A stretch of 64,000 bases of DNA. It comes from Pseudomonas rhizosphaerae. Its GTDB lineage: Bacteria > Pseudomonadota > Gammaproteobacteria > Pseudomonadales > Pseudomonadaceae. The position numbers and the translations under genes were made by a program. The stretch lies in assembly GCF_000761155.1 (NCBI RefSeq), contig NZ_CP009533.1, forward strand, positions 1,302,001-1,366,000. Direction: 5' to 3'. The notes below the pieces were generated by a model, which saw nothing but the letters and a program-made list of their open reading frames with translations, made no database searches and had not been told where the DNA came from. Position 1 is the stretch's first letter, and every line of letters begins with the position of its first letter. Below are positions 38,207 to 49,618 of the stretch, piece by piece.

Positions 38207-40669
38207 ATGAAGCACACACAGACTCTCGATACACCGAGATTACTGGGGATTGTCTGGCCATTCATCGCCGTCGTGGGGTTGATGGCAATGCTGGGTTGCA
38301 TCAGCCTTTACGCACTGTCCGCAGTGCGCAGCTATGTCGCGGGCGAAAGCTTCTGGTCCAAGGGCCAGAAAGACGCGATCTACTACCTCAACCTGTACGC
38401 CGACAGCCGGGACGAAGAGGTCTTCCAGAAATACCTGCGCGCCATCGCCATTCCCCAGGGCGGGCATCAGCTGCGCCTGGCCCTCGACCGGCCCGAGCCG
38501 GATCTGGCAGCGGCTCGGGCGGGCATTCTGAAGGGCAACAACCACCCCGACGACATGCAGAACATCGTCTGGCTGTACCGTCATTTCAGTGATGTCAGCT
38601 ACATGTCCAGGGCCATTGCGCTGTGGAAGACCGGTGACACCTACCTGGTCCAGCTCGACGAACTGGCGCAGCGCATGCACGCCGCGCAGCAGGCCGGCAC
38701 CGCAACCGAAGCGGACATGGCCCGCTGGAAGCACCAGATCATGCTCATCAACGACGCCGTCACGCCGGCAGCCATGGCTTTCAGCGCGGCGTTGGGGGAG
38801 GGCTCGCGGGCGGTCCAGTACCTGCTGGTGGTGAGCAACCTGCTGGTCGCGCTGCTGTTGATCGTCCTGGCCCTGTGGCGCACGCGCAAGCTGCTCAATC
38901 AGCGCCACGCCTTCGCCTACGCCCTGCAACTGGAAAAGGACCGCGCCCAGGTGACCCTGGCGTCGATCGGCGACGGCGTGATCACCACCGATGTCGAAGG
39001 CGCGATCCTCTACATGAACCCGGCCGCCGAACGCCTGACCCACTGGAGTGCCGACCAGGCCATGGGGCTGCCCCTGGCGGCGTTGTTCAATCTGCTCGAC
39101 GAGAACGCGGAGAAAGACAGCTTCACCCTCATCGACCACATCGTCAGTGGCGACCTGCGTGGCGGCAGCGAACACGCGAAATTGATCCAGCGCCTGGACG
39201 GCAGCACGGTCTCGGTGACGCTGGTGGGTGCCCCCATCCAGACCGACCAGCACATCAGCGGAACCGTGCTGGTGCTGCACGACATGACCCAGGAACGCCA
39301 GTACATCGCCAACCTGTCGTGGCAGGCGACCCATGACGCGCTGACCGGCCTGGCCAACCGCCGCGAGTTCGAGTTCCGCCTCGAACAGGCACTTACGGCG
39401 TTGCAGCGCTACCCAGGCTGCCACTCGCTGATGTTCCTGGACCTGGACCAGTTCAAACTGGTCAACGACACCTGTGGCCATGCCGCCGGCGACGAGCTGC
39501 TTCGTCACATCTGTGCGGTGTTGCAATCCGGGCTGCGTGAGGGCGATACCCTGGCGCGCCTGGGTGGCGACGAATTCGGCATCCTCATCGAGAACTGCTC
39601 GACGACCGAGTCGGAAAAACTTGCCGAAACCCTGCGCCAGACCGTACAGAACCTGCATTTCGTGTGGAAGGGGCGCCCCTTCGTGACCACCGTGAGCGTC
39701 GGCATGGTTCACCTGACCCAGGCCCCGATCACCCTCGAAGCCTCGATGCGTGCCGCCGACATGGCCTGCTACCTGGCCAAGGAACGCGGCCGCAACCGAG
39801 TTCAGGTCTACCACACGGCTGATAGCGAGCTGACCGTGCGGGTCGACGAAATGGCGTGGGTTCAGCGCCTGCACATGGCCTTGGAAGAGAACCGGTTCTG
39901 CCTGTACGCTCAGGAAATTGCCGCGCTGAGCATCCAGGACGGTCCTCCCGGTGGGCATATCGAGATTCTCCTGCGCCTGAGCGATGAAACCGGGCGCATC
40001 ATCATGCCCGAGGTGTTCATCCCAGCCGCCGAGCGCTATGGCCTGATGACCGCCCTGGACCGCTGGGTCGTGCAGAATGTGTTCAAGGTGGTGCGCCAGA
40101 CCCTTGACCAACCCGACCAGGGGCCCTTGGCGGTGTGCGCCATCAACCTGTCGGGGATCAGCATCGGTGATGAGGAGTTCCTTGAGTTCCTCCGCGAGCA
40201 ATTTAGCCTCTATGCAATTCCGGCAGAACTGATATGTTTCGAGATCACCGAGACCAGCGCGATTGCAAATCTGGGCAGCGCTATCCGCTTTATCAATGAA
40301 TTGAAGGGCTTAGGGTGTCACTTTGCCCTCGACGACTTCTGTGCCGGTATGTCTTCTTTTGCCTATTTGAAACATTTACCCGTCGATTATTTGAAAATCG
40401 ATGGCAGCTTCGTTAAAGATATGTTGGACGACCCGATCAATCGGGCGATGGTGGAAGTGATCAACCATATTGGCCATGTCATGGGCAAGCGCACCATTGC
40501 CGAGTTTGTCGAGACGCCTTTGATAGAACAGGCCTTGCTGGAAATTGGTGTCGACTACGCACAAGGCTATTTGATCGAGCGACCGCAGGTGTTCACCTGT
40601 GACAGTCTGCGCCGGCACCTGGGCAGGCTGCGGCCATTGCGATTTGGCGTTCCCGACACTTTCCGATAA
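38207..40669 (+). CDS. rbdA: GGDEF/EAL c-di-GMP regulator, RbdA-like
   Basis: This 820-residue inner-membrane protein makes or degrades c-di-GMP. Helix one is at about 14-38 and a helical periplasmic region follows to about 200. Helix two is at 203-223 and a PAS domain lies at about 243-370. The GGDEF domain is intact (ARLGGDEFG), with an RxxD inhibitory site (REGD) five residues before it. The EAL domain has EILLRL, FEITET, LDDFCAG and LKIDG, compatible with phosphodiesterase activity. In P. aeruginosa, RbdA (PA0861) is a phosphodiesterase promoting biofilm dispersal and lies between an ABC transporter gene and a TenA-like gene, as here. The last part of the EAL coding region is much more AT-rich than the rest. 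Confidence 0.88.
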   Translation: MKHTQTLDTPRLLGIVWPFIAVVGLMAMLGCISLYALSAVRSYVAGESFWSKGQKDAIYYLNLYADSRDEEVFQKYLRAIAIPQGGHQLRLALDRPEPDLAAARAGILKGNNHPDDMQNIVWLYRHFSDVSYMSRAIALWKTGDTYLVQLDELAQRMHAAQQAGTATEADMARWKHQIMLINDAVTPAAMAFSAALGEGSRAVQYLLVVSNLLVALLLIVLALWRTRKLLNQRHAFAYALQLEKDRAQVTLASIGDGVITTDVEGAILYMNPAAERLTHWSADQAMGLPLAALFNLLDENAEKDSFTLIDHIVSGDLRGGSEHAKLIQRLDGSTVSVTLVGAPIQTDQHISGTVLVLHDMTQERQYIANLSWQATHDALTGLANRREFEFRLEQALTALQRYPGCHSLMFLDLDQFKLVNDTCGHAAGDELLRHICAVLQSGLREGDTLARLGGDEFGILIENCSTTESEKLAETLRQTVQNLHFVWKGRPFVTTVSVGMVHLTQAPITLEASMRAADMACYLAKERGRNRVQVYHTADSELTVRVDEMAWVQRLHMALEENRFCLYAQEIAALSIQDGPPGGHIEILLRLSDETGRIIMPEVFIPAAERYGLMTALDRWVVQNVFKVVRQTLDQPDQGPLAVCAINLSGISIGDEEFLEFLREQFSLYAIPAELICFEITETSAIANLGSAIRFINELKGLGCHFALDDFCAGMSSFAYLKHLPVDYLKIDGSFVKDMLDDPINRAMVEVINHIGHVMGKRTIAEFVETPLIEQALLEIGVDYAQGYLIERPQVFTCDSLRRHLGRLRPLRFGVPDTFR

Positions 40670-40715
40670 GGGCAATTTGCCGCTGTTCTTCACTTAATTA
40701 AATGGAGGTTTGCCA

Positions 40716-41498
40716 GTGAACGATCCTTTTATTCGACTGGGTCCGCTGATGGACGCAAAGAGTTATCCCGAGTGGGCGCAGAAACTCATCGAAGACTGCG
40801 CGCCTAACAAGCGGCGGGTCGTCGAGCATGAGGTCTATGCACGAATGCGCGACAATCAGCTGAGCTCGCGCACCATGCGCCACTACCTGATCGGCGGCTG
40901 GCCGGTGGTGGAGCAGTTCTCGCTGTACATGGCGCAGAACCTGACCAAGACGCGCTTTGCCCGGCATCCGGGCGAGGACATGGCGCGGCGCTGGCTGATG
41001 CGCAATATCCGCGTCGAGCTCAACCATGCCGATTACTGGGTGCACTGGAGCCAGGCGCATGGCGTCAGCCTTCAGGACCTCATCGCCCAAGACGTGCCGG
41101 CCGAGCTGCATGCGCTCAGCCATTGGTGCTGGCAGAGCTGTGCCACCGACTCGCTGGCGGTCGCCATGGCGGCCACCAACTATGCCATCGAGGGTGCAAC
41201 CGGCGAGTGGTCGGCAGTCGTGTGCGCTGACGACACCTACGCCCAGGCATTCCCCGAGCAGAACCGCAAGCGCGCCATGCGCTGGTTGAGCCTGCACGCC
41301 CAGTACGACGATGAGCATCCATGGGAAGCCCTGGAAATCATCTGCACGCTGATCGGCAACCACGCTACCGAAGCGCAGCAGACCGAGCTGCGCAACGCCA
41401 TCTGCAAAAGCTACGACTTCATGTTCCTGTTTCTCGAGCGTTGCATGGCGCTCGAGCAGCAGCGCACCACGACCCTGGACAACAGGGTCGTGGCGTGA
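40716..41498 (+). CDS. TenA/PqqC-like (haem-oxygenase fold) protein
   Basis: This is a 260-residue all-helical protein with the TENA/THI-4/PqqC pattern: RTMRHYLIGGWPVVEQFSLYMAQNL, RRWLMRNIRVELNHADYW, AATNYAIEGATGEWS, and HAQYDDEHPWEALEII. The conserved Glu and His residues could bind di-iron or an organic cofactor. The start is GTG at 40716 with GGAGG seven bases upstream. It lies 46 bases after rbdA and the pairing appears conserved in Pseudomonas, but no function in c-di-GMP signalling is established. It is not near thiamine or PQQ genes, so a role there is not supported. Confidence 0.8.
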   Translation: MNDPFIRLGPLMDAKSYPEWAQKLIEDCAPNKRRVVEHEVYARMRDNQLSSRTMRHYLIGGWPVVEQFSLYMAQNLTKTRFARHPGEDMARRWLMRNIRVELNHADYWVHWSQAHGVSLQDLIAQDVPAELHALSHWCWQSCATDSLAVAMAATNYAIEGATGEWSAVVCADDTYAQAFPEQNRKRAMRWLSLHAQYDDEHPWEALEIICTLIGNHATEAQQTELRNAICKSYDFMFLFLERCMALEQQRTTTLDNRVVA

Positions 41499-41521
41499 AG
41501 CCGGTTAGTGGTTGGCAACAC

Positions 41522-41543
41522 AGTGCTGCTCTGACGCAGCACT
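41522..41543. terminator. hairpin in the gap between convergent genes
   Basis: AGTGCTGC-TCTGAC-GCAGCACT is a perfect 8-base stem 24 bases after the TenA-like gene. A second, imperfect inverted repeat (CCTCAGGCGG with CGCCCTGAGG) follows at about 41555-41625. Neither has a T tract. The 134-base gap holds nothing else. Confidence 0.4.
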
Positions 41544-41632
41544 AGCAGGATCGCCTCAGGCGGCACCAATGTTGCGCGACAGGCTGGCTGGCCGGTCGTC
41601 ACAACGGTTGGCGCCCGCCCTGAGGACACCTT

Positions 41633-42373
41633 TCACTGGGCGTCGAACGCCTGGCCGTTGATCCCGGCACTGTCGGGTCCCATCAGATACAAGTACACCG
41701 GCATGATGTGCTCGGGCAGCGGGTTGCGGCTCGGTTCCTCGGCCGGGTACGCCTGCGCGCGCATGGCGGTACGCGTCGCGCCAGGGTTGATGCTGTTGGA
41801 GCGCGCGGCGCTGACGCCTTCCAGCTCGTCCGCCAGGGTCTGCATCAAGCCCTCGGTGGCGAACTTCGATACGCCATAGGCACCCCAGTGCGCACGGCCC
41901 TTGCGACCGACGCTGCTGGAGGTGAACACCACCGAGCCATCCGCCGCTTGCTTGAGCAAGGGCAGCAGGGCACGAGTCAGCATGAAAGTGGCATTCACAT
42001 TGACCTGCATCACCTGGACGAATTCGTCGTCGGGCAGCACGTCGAGCGGCGTCCGCGGGCCAATGATCGAAGCGTTGTGCAGCAGGCCGTCGAGACGGCC
42101 GAACGTGGTCTCGATCATCTGCGCCAGCTGCGCATACTGCTCGGTGTGCGCGCTTTGCAGGTCGAATGCGATGACCACCGGCTGGGCATGCCCGGCTGCT
42201 TCGATTTCGTCATAGACAGCCGTGAGGTTGGATTCGGTCTTGCCCAGCAGCAACACGGTGGCACCATGGGCTGCGTAGGTTTTCGCGGCGGCGGCGCCGA
42301 TGCCGCGGCCGGCACCGGTGACCAGGATGACGCGCCCGGCCAGCAGGTCGGGGCGGGCTGAGTAATCGAACAT
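41633..42373 (-). CDS. SDR family oxidoreductase (YciK-like)
   Basis: This 246-residue short-chain dehydrogenase resembles YciK. It has the cofactor loop VTGAGRGIGAAAA near the N-terminus, NASIIGPRTPLD, the catalytic Ser (FTSSSVGRKGRAHWG) and the YxxxK pair (YGVSKFATEG). The C-terminus has the DUF-like NPLPEHIMPVYLYLMGPDSAG segment typical of YciK. The substrate is unknown. The start at 42373 gives MFDYSARPDLLAGRVILV. It lies 25 bases downstream of mupP and is probably in the same operon. Confidence 0.9.
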   Translation of the reverse strand: MFDYSARPDLLAGRVILVTGAGRGIGAAAAKTYAAHGATVLLLGKTESNLTAVYDEIEAAGHAQPVVIAFDLQSAHTEQYAQLAQMIETTFGRLDGLLHNASIIGPRTPLDVLPDDEFVQVMQVNVNATFMLTRALLPLLKQAADGSVVFTSSSVGRKGRAHWGAYGVSKFATEGLMQTLADELEGVSAARSNSINPGATRTAMRAQAYPAEEPSRNPLPEHIMPVYLYLMGPDSAGINGQAFDAQ

Positions 42374-42398
42374 GGGATCTCCCGGATAATGAGTTGGC

Positions 42399-43070
42399 TC
42401 AGCAGCTGCAGAGGGCTTGATCCAGCACGCGGCGCAGATCCGACGGGTGATCCACCACCACATCGGCGCCCCAGTGATCGGGATTGTCGTCGGGGTGGAT
42501 GTAGCCGTAGCGCACCGCAGCGGTCTTGGTCCCGGCGTCGCGGCCCGACGCGATGTCGCGCAGGTCGTCGCCGACGAACAGCACGCTGGCCGGGTCCAGG
42601 CCAAGCGTGCTGCAGGCCAGGCGCAGCGGTTCGGGGTCCGGCTTGCTGCGCGTCACGTGGTCGGGGCAGATGAGCAGTGCCGAGCGCTGGGCCAGCCCCA
42701 GCTGCTGCATGATCGGCTCGGCGAAGCGCAGTGGCTTGTTGGTCACCACGCCCCAGATCAGGTTGGCCTGCTCGATGTCGTCGAGCAGTTGCGCCATGCC
42801 TTCGTACAAATGGCTGTGGACCGCGCAGCCTTGTTGGTAACGCTCGAGAAACTCCAGGCGCAATGCTTCAAATTGCTCGGTCTCGGCCGGCACGTCGAAC
42901 GAGGCCTGGACCATCGCCTTGGCGCCACCAGAGATCACGTCGCGAACCCGTTGCTCGTCGATGGGCGGCAGGTCGCGCGCAGCGCGCATGGCCTGGCAGA
43001 TGGCGATGAAGTCCGGCGCGGTGTCGAGCAACGTGCCGTCCATGTCGAAGAGTACCGCTCGCAGGCGCAT
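42399..43070 (-). CDS. mupP: N-acetylmuramic acid 6-phosphate phosphatase MupP
   Basis: This 223-residue HAD-superfamily phosphatase has the motif I aspartates Asp9 and Asp11 ([14 protein letters not shown]), motif II threonine (VVTNKP), and motif III/IV residues ([17 protein letters not shown]). In Pseudomonas, MupP removes phosphate from MurNAc 6-phosphate in the MurU-dependent peptidoglycan recycling route that contributes to fosfomycin tolerance. Identification rests on the ubiG-mupP-SDR order and on motif similarity. Start 43070 is favoured by GAGG spacing; ATG 43076, overlapping the ubiG stop as ATGA, is the alternative. Confidence 0.88.
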   Translation of the reverse strand: MRLRAVLFDMDGTLLDTAPDFIAICQAMRAARDLPPIDEQRVRDVISGGAKAMVQASFDVPAETEQFEALRLEFLERYQQGCAVHSHLYEGMAQLLDDIEQANLIWGVVTNKPLRFAEPIMQQLGLAQRSALLICPDHVTRSKPDPEPLRLACSTLGLDPASVLFVGDDLRDIASGRDAGTKTAAVRYGYIHPDDNPDHWGADVVVDHPSDLRRVLDQALCSC

Positions 43071-43072
43071 GC

Positions 43073-43771
43073 TCATTCCTCGCGTAGGGTCTGGATCATG
43101 TAGTTGACGTCGACGTCCGCCGCTAGCTTGTAGTGCTTGGTCAGCGGGTTGTAGGTCAGGCCGATGATGTCCTTGACGTTCAAGCCGGCTTCGCGGCTCC
43201 AGGCGCCGAGTTCGGACGGGCGGATGAATTTCTTGAAGTCGTGGGTGCCGCGTGGCAGCAGCTTCATGATGTATTCGGCGCCGATGATCGCGAACAGGTA
43301 GGCCTTGGGGTTGCGGTTGATGGTCGAGAAGAACACCTGGCCGCCGGGCTTGACCATGCGGAAACAGGCGCGGATGACCGACGAAGGGTCCGGCACGTGC
43401 TCAAGCATCTCCAGGCAGGTGACCACGTCGAACTGCTGCGGGCACTCGGCCGAAAGGGCCTCGGCAGTGATCTGGCGGTATTCCACCTCCACACCGGATT
43501 CGAGCTGGTGCAGGCGGGCGACCGCCAGCGGCGCCTCGCCCATGTCGATGCCGGTGACCTTGGCGCCGCGCAGGGCCATGGCTTCGCTGAGGATGCCGCC
43601 GCCGCAACCGACGTCCAGTACCTGCTTGCCGGCCAGGTTGACCCGCTCGTCGATCCAGTTGACGCGCAGCGGGTTGATGTCGTGCAGCGGCTTGAACTCG
43701 CTGTTGCGGTCCCACCAGCGGTGCGCCAGGGCTTCGAACTTGGCGATTTCAGCGTGGTCGACGTTGCTCAT
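43073..43771 (-). CDS. ubiG: ubiquinone biosynthesis O-methyltransferase UbiG
   Basis: UbiG carries out both O-methylations of ubiquinone biosynthesis at the inner membrane. The 232-residue protein contains the AdoMet-binding motif [29 protein letters not shown] and the [28 protein letters not shown] membrane-associating region typical of UbiG. It begins [21 protein letters not shown]. It is 58 bases downstream of mtaD and overlaps mupP at its 3' end. Ubiquinone synthesis genes in Pseudomonas are scattered, and this location is usual. Confidence 0.95.
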   Translation of the reverse strand: MSNVDHAEIAKFEALAHRWWDRNSEFKPLHDINPLRVNWIDERVNLAGKQVLDVGCGGGILSEAMALRGAKVTGIDMGEAPLAVARLHQLESGVEVEYRQITAEALSAECPQQFDVVTCLEMLEHVPDPSSVIRACFRMVKPGGQVFFSTINRNPKAYLFAIIGAEYIMKLLPRGTHDFKKFIRPSELGAWSREAGLNVKDIIGLTYNPLTKHYKLAADVDVNYMIQTLREE

Positions 43772-43828
43772 TGGGTGTCCTCTAAACGATGTGATTCTTG
43801 AATTCGGTAGTGCCGGGCCGGGGAACCA

Positions 43829-45157
43829 TTACCGCTCTGCGGCAATGCGTTCACCCCAGGCGCTGGCCTTGTCGCGCAGCGAAGTTTCGTCCAGGCGCGT
43901 CAGGCGGCCCTCGTCGAGCAGTTGCCTGCCCGCGACCCAGACGTGGCGGACGCATTCACGGCCGCCGGCGTAGATCAGTTGCGATACCGGGTCGTACACC
44001 GGCTGCTGGGCCAGCCTGGACAGGTCGAAGGACGCCAGGTCCGCCGCCTTGCCCACTTCCAGCGAGCCAACATGCGCTTCCATACCCAGAGCGCGAGCGC
44101 CATTGAGGGTTGCCATGCGCAACGCGCGGTGCGCATCCAGGGCGGTCGCCGAACCGGCGACGGCCTTGGCCAGCAGCGCCGCGGTGCGCGTGTCGCCGAG
44201 CAGGTCGAGGCTGTTGTTGCTGGCGGCGCCGTCGGTGCCCACGGCTACGTTGACGCCAGCCAGCCAGAGTTTCTCCACCGGGCAGAAGCCACTGGCCAGC
44301 TTGAGGTTGGACAGCGGGCAGTGCACGACGTTGCTGTTGCTTTCCAGCAGCAGGGCAAGGTCGGCGTCATCTACCTGCGTCATGTGCACTGCCTGGAAGC
44401 GCGGGCCCAGCAGGCCGAGGCGGGCGAGCCTGGCCAGGGGGCGCTCGCCGCTCTGCTGCAGGGCATCGCTCACTTCACCTGCGGTTTCATGGACGTGCAT
44501 GTGGATGGCGGCGTCCAGTTCGTCCGCCAGCACGCGGATCTTGTGCAGGTTTTCGTCGCTGACCGTGTAGGGCGCATGGGGGCCAAAGGCGATGCTCACG
44601 CGGGGGTGGTGCTTGAGGTCGTTGAACAGCTCGACGCCCTTGTGCAGCGCCTCGTCGGCATCCCGCGCGCCGGGGATGGGGAAGTTGAGCACCGGCACCG
44701 TCACCTGCGCACGCATGCCGCTGGCATGCACGCGCTCGGCGGCCACTTCGGGATAGAAGTACATGTCCGAAAAACAGGTGATGCCGCCTTGCAGTTGTTC
44801 GGCGATCGCCAGATCGGTGCCGTCGCGCACGAACGCCTCGCTGACCCAGCGGGCTTCGGCGGGCCAGATGTGTTGTTCGAGCCAGGTCATCAGCGGCAGA
44901 TCGTCGGCCAGGCCGCGGAACAGGGTCATCGCTGCGTGCCCGTGGGCATTGATCAACCCCGGTGCGAGCAACTGGCCCGGTAGTTCGCGGATTTCCCTCG
45001 CCTGCAAGCGGGCGGCAGCACTGCGCGGGCCAATGAAGGCGATCTGGCCGTCCCGGATACCCAGGGCATGGTCCTGAAGCACGACACCCGCGGGCTCGAC
45101 CGGTACCAGCCAGGTGGGCAGCAGGAGCAGGTCCAGGGCGGTATCGACGTCGGGCAT
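43829..45157 (-). CDS. mtaD: 5-methylthioadenosine/S-adenosylhomocysteine deaminase
   Basis: MtaD is an amidohydrolase that deaminates 5'-methylthioadenosine (to methylthioinosine) and related nucleosides. The 442-residue protein has intact metal-binding residues: H72xH74 in [11 protein letters not shown], His in [11 protein letters not shown], His in AVHMTQ, and the catalytic Asp in [16 protein letters not shown]. In P. aeruginosa the product feeds a methylthioinosine phosphorylase and then MtnA. It is divergent from the mtnA-like gene over a 105-base promoter region. Start 45157 has GGAACTTGCC upstream. Confidence 0.92.
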   Translation of the reverse strand: MPDVDTALDLLLLPTWLVPVEPAGVVLQDHALGIRDGQIAFIGPRSAAARLQAREIRELPGQLLAPGLINAHGHAAMTLFRGLADDLPLMTWLEQHIWPAEARWVSEAFVRDGTDLAIAEQLQGGITCFSDMYFYPEVAAERVHASGMRAQVTVPVLNFPIPGARDADEALHKGVELFNDLKHHPRVSIAFGPHAPYTVSDENLHKIRVLADELDAAIHMHVHETAGEVSDALQQSGERPLARLARLGLLGPRFQAVHMTQVDDADLALLLESNSNVVHCPLSNLKLASGFCPVEKLWLAGVNVAVGTDGAASNNSLDLLGDTRTAALLAKAVAGSATALDAHRALRMATLNGARALGMEAHVGSLEVGKAADLASFDLSRLAQQPVYDPVSQLIYAGGRECVRHVWVAGRQLLDEGRLTRLDETSLRDKASAWGERIAAER

Positions 45158-45190
45158 GGCAAGTTCCGGGGCTTCGGCAGGTGATGGCGA

Positions 45191-45228
45191 AGTATACCCG
45201 AGCGTCTTGGGCGGGGGCTCGCTATAAT
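45191..45228. promoter_or_regulatory. divergent mtaD and mtnA promoters (-10 elements)
   Basis: On the plus strand TATAAT (45223-45228, context GCTATAATCGG) lies 35 bases before mtnA. On the minus strand TATACT (45191-45196) lies 34 bases before mtaD. The two -10 elements are only about 26 bases apart, so the promoters overlap back to back. The -35 hexamers are weak. Confidence 0.55.
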
Positions 45229-45262
45229 CGGCCGCTTTTGGCGTCTGAGTACGGAGTGGGGC

Positions 45263-46339
45263 ATGCGTGATCGATTGTTGGCGGCGGAACGGGTCAAAGC
45301 CGTTGATTGGCGAGGTGACGCGTTGCACCTGATCGACCAGCGCGCGCTTCCTGCGCAGGAAGTCTGGCAGGCTTTCGTCGATGCCCCCGGTGTGGCCGGT
45401 GCGATTCGTTCCGGGCTCGTGCTCGGTGCCTCGGCCGTTGCCATCTGCGCAGCCTATGCAGTGGTGCTCGCAGCCCGCCTGCATCGCGCGACCGGTGCCG
45501 ACTGGCGCCACGGCCTCGACGAAGACCTGCGCATGCTGGCCGCACTCCGCCCGGCCACGGCGAACCTGTCCTGGGCGCTGGAACGCATGCGCGAACGCCT
45601 GGGCCGTGTGCGAGCCGACGAAGACCCACTGCCCGCGCTCGAAGCCGAGGCCCTGGCCATTCACCAGAGCGATCGCGAAGCCAATCTGACCATGGCCCAA
45701 TTGGGTGTGGAATTGATCCGTCGGCACCAGGGCAACCTGCAGACCGTGCTGACCCACGCCAATGCCGGCGCCCTGGCCAGCGGCGGCTTCGGTACCGCGC
45801 TCGGAGTGGTGCGTGGGGCGTTCCACGAAGGCATGCTCGAACGCGTCTATGTCGGCGAAACCCGCCCGGCCCTGCAGGGTTCGCGCCTGGCCGCCTGGGA
45901 GCTGTCCCGCGAGGGCGTGCCGTTGACCGTGACGGCCGACTCGGCAGCGGCGCACCTGATGAAAAGCAAGGGCATCACCTGGGTGATCGTCGGCGCCGAG
46001 CGGATTGCCGCCAACGGCGATATCGCAGCGCCCATCGGCACTTATCAGCTGGCAGTCGGTGCGATGCACCACGGGGTTCGCTTCATGGTGGTGGCCACCA
46101 GCGCGGCGATCGACATGGCCCTGGAAAGCGGCGACGACATTCCCCTGCTCGAGCGCGATGCCCGTCAATTGCTGGACGTGGCCGGGACGCGCATCGGCGC
46201 CGATGTCGAGGCGTTCAACCCAATCCATGACGTGACACCGGCCGACCTCATCGACGTGATCGTCACCGAAAAAGGTATCGTCGAGCGGCCCGACGCGGCC
46301 AAGCTCGCGCAACTGATGTGTCGTCGACGGCTGCATTGA
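45263..46339 (+). CDS. mtnA: MtnA-like protein (methylthioribose-1-phosphate isomerase family), catalytic residues missing
   Basis: This 358-residue protein of the MtnA/eIF2B-like family sits in the classical mtaD-mtnA context. It starts [16 protein letters not shown] and matches the family throughout, including [40 protein letters not shown] and [21 protein letters not shown]. However, the catalytic cysteine of LTHCNxG is alanine here (Ala166, LTHANAG) and the catalytic aspartate of VGADRI is glutamate (Glu246, VGAERI). Their 80-residue spacing equals that of Cys160 and Asp240 in B. subtilis MtnA. The substrate loop RGAPA is LGASA. It is intact and open, so it is not a pseudogene, but normal isomerase activity is doubtful. 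Confidence 0.85.
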   Translation: MRDRLLAAERVKAVDWRGDALHLIDQRALPAQEVWQAFVDAPGVAGAIRSGLVLGASAVAICAAYAVVLAARLHRATGADWRHGLDEDLRMLAALRPATANLSWALERMRERLGRVRADEDPLPALEAEALAIHQSDREANLTMAQLGVELIRRHQGNLQTVLTHANAGALASGGFGTALGVVRGAFHEGMLERVYVGETRPALQGSRLAAWELSREGVPLTVTADSAAAHLMKSKGITWVIVGAERIAANGDIAAPIGTYQLAVGAMHHGVRFMVVATSAAIDMALESGDDIPLLERDARQLLDVAGTRIGADVEAFNPIHDVTPADLIDVIVTEKGIVERPDAAKLAQLMCRRRLH

Positions 46340-46479
46340 GCTCGCCACGGTGGCAAAACGCTCGTTTTTCGTACCCCGCCAGGTCTGCAAGCGCCGCAGT
46401 GCCATGCCAGAGGCTCGATACGACTCGATCAAGGGTCCTGTCAGGGTTTAAGGGGATAGGTGTCTGACGGCGATTGTGC

Positions 46480-46485
46480 TAACAT
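46480..46485 (+). promoter_or_regulatory. possible gyrA promoter (extended -10)
   Basis: TGTGCTAACAT provides a TG-extended TAACAT-type -10 about 168 bases upstream of gyrA. No good -35 lies at the standard distance. It would give a long structured leader consistent with the RNA element at 46498-46610. Confidence 0.4.
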
Positions 46486-46497
46486 CCAGCGGTTTTC

Positions 46498-46610
46498 AGG
46501 GGTGCATCGAGGTGTGCCCCCAGCGCCGTAGGTCCGAGGCGTAACTCGTTGATTTGTCGTAAGTCGCCGTTGGCATCTGCCAGCGGCGGCAAGCTTCGTT
46601 CTTCTCACAG
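46498..46610 (+). ncRNA. candidate gyrA-leader RNA element
   Basis: The gyrA 5' region contains successive hairpins. GGGGTGC...GTGCCCC with wobble pairs lies at about 46499-46521. CGAG-6-CTCG lies at about 46532-46547. A 9-base stem GCCGTTGGC-ATCT-GCCAGCGGC (46566-46587, one G-U pair) follows. A conserved gyrA RNA motif in 5' leaders of Pseudomonas gyrA has been described from comparative genomics. Assignment here is by position and by the presence of hairpins, not by a covariance search. The preceding stretch 46340-46479 holds no gene. Confidence 0.5.
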
Positions 46611-46652
46611 GGAGGCAACGGAGTTTCACCAGAAAAAGGAATCAGGCTTCTC

Positions 46653-49457
<2,805 letters not shown>

Positions 49458-49488
49458 GCTGTAGGGCAGGGGAGTGGGCGGTGGATTC

Positions 49489-49554
49489 TTCGCGGCCAAT
49501 GGCCGCTCCTACAGGTTGGCGAAAATCCCTGTAGGAGCGGTCATCGGCCGCGAA
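49489..49554. repeat. REP pair (REPIN), GTAGGAGCGG type
   Basis: Inverted 24-base units lie at 49489-49512 (TTCGCGGCCAATGGCCGCTC...) and 49531-49554 (22 of 24 matching), separated by 18 bases, between gyrA and serC. It is the same subfamily as the pair at 15776-15866. Confidence 0.85.
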
Positions 49555-49618
49555 ACACGCACCGCCGATTTCCGGCACACCCGGGTCAGCCCCGAATTCA
49601 AGCAGAGCGAGAGTGGAT

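Noticed and set aside
39958..39985. EAL motif reads EIL in RbdA, suggesting an inactive phosphodiesterase
   Set aside because: Substitution of the middle residue is common in active enzymes, and the other metal and catalytic motifs are intact.
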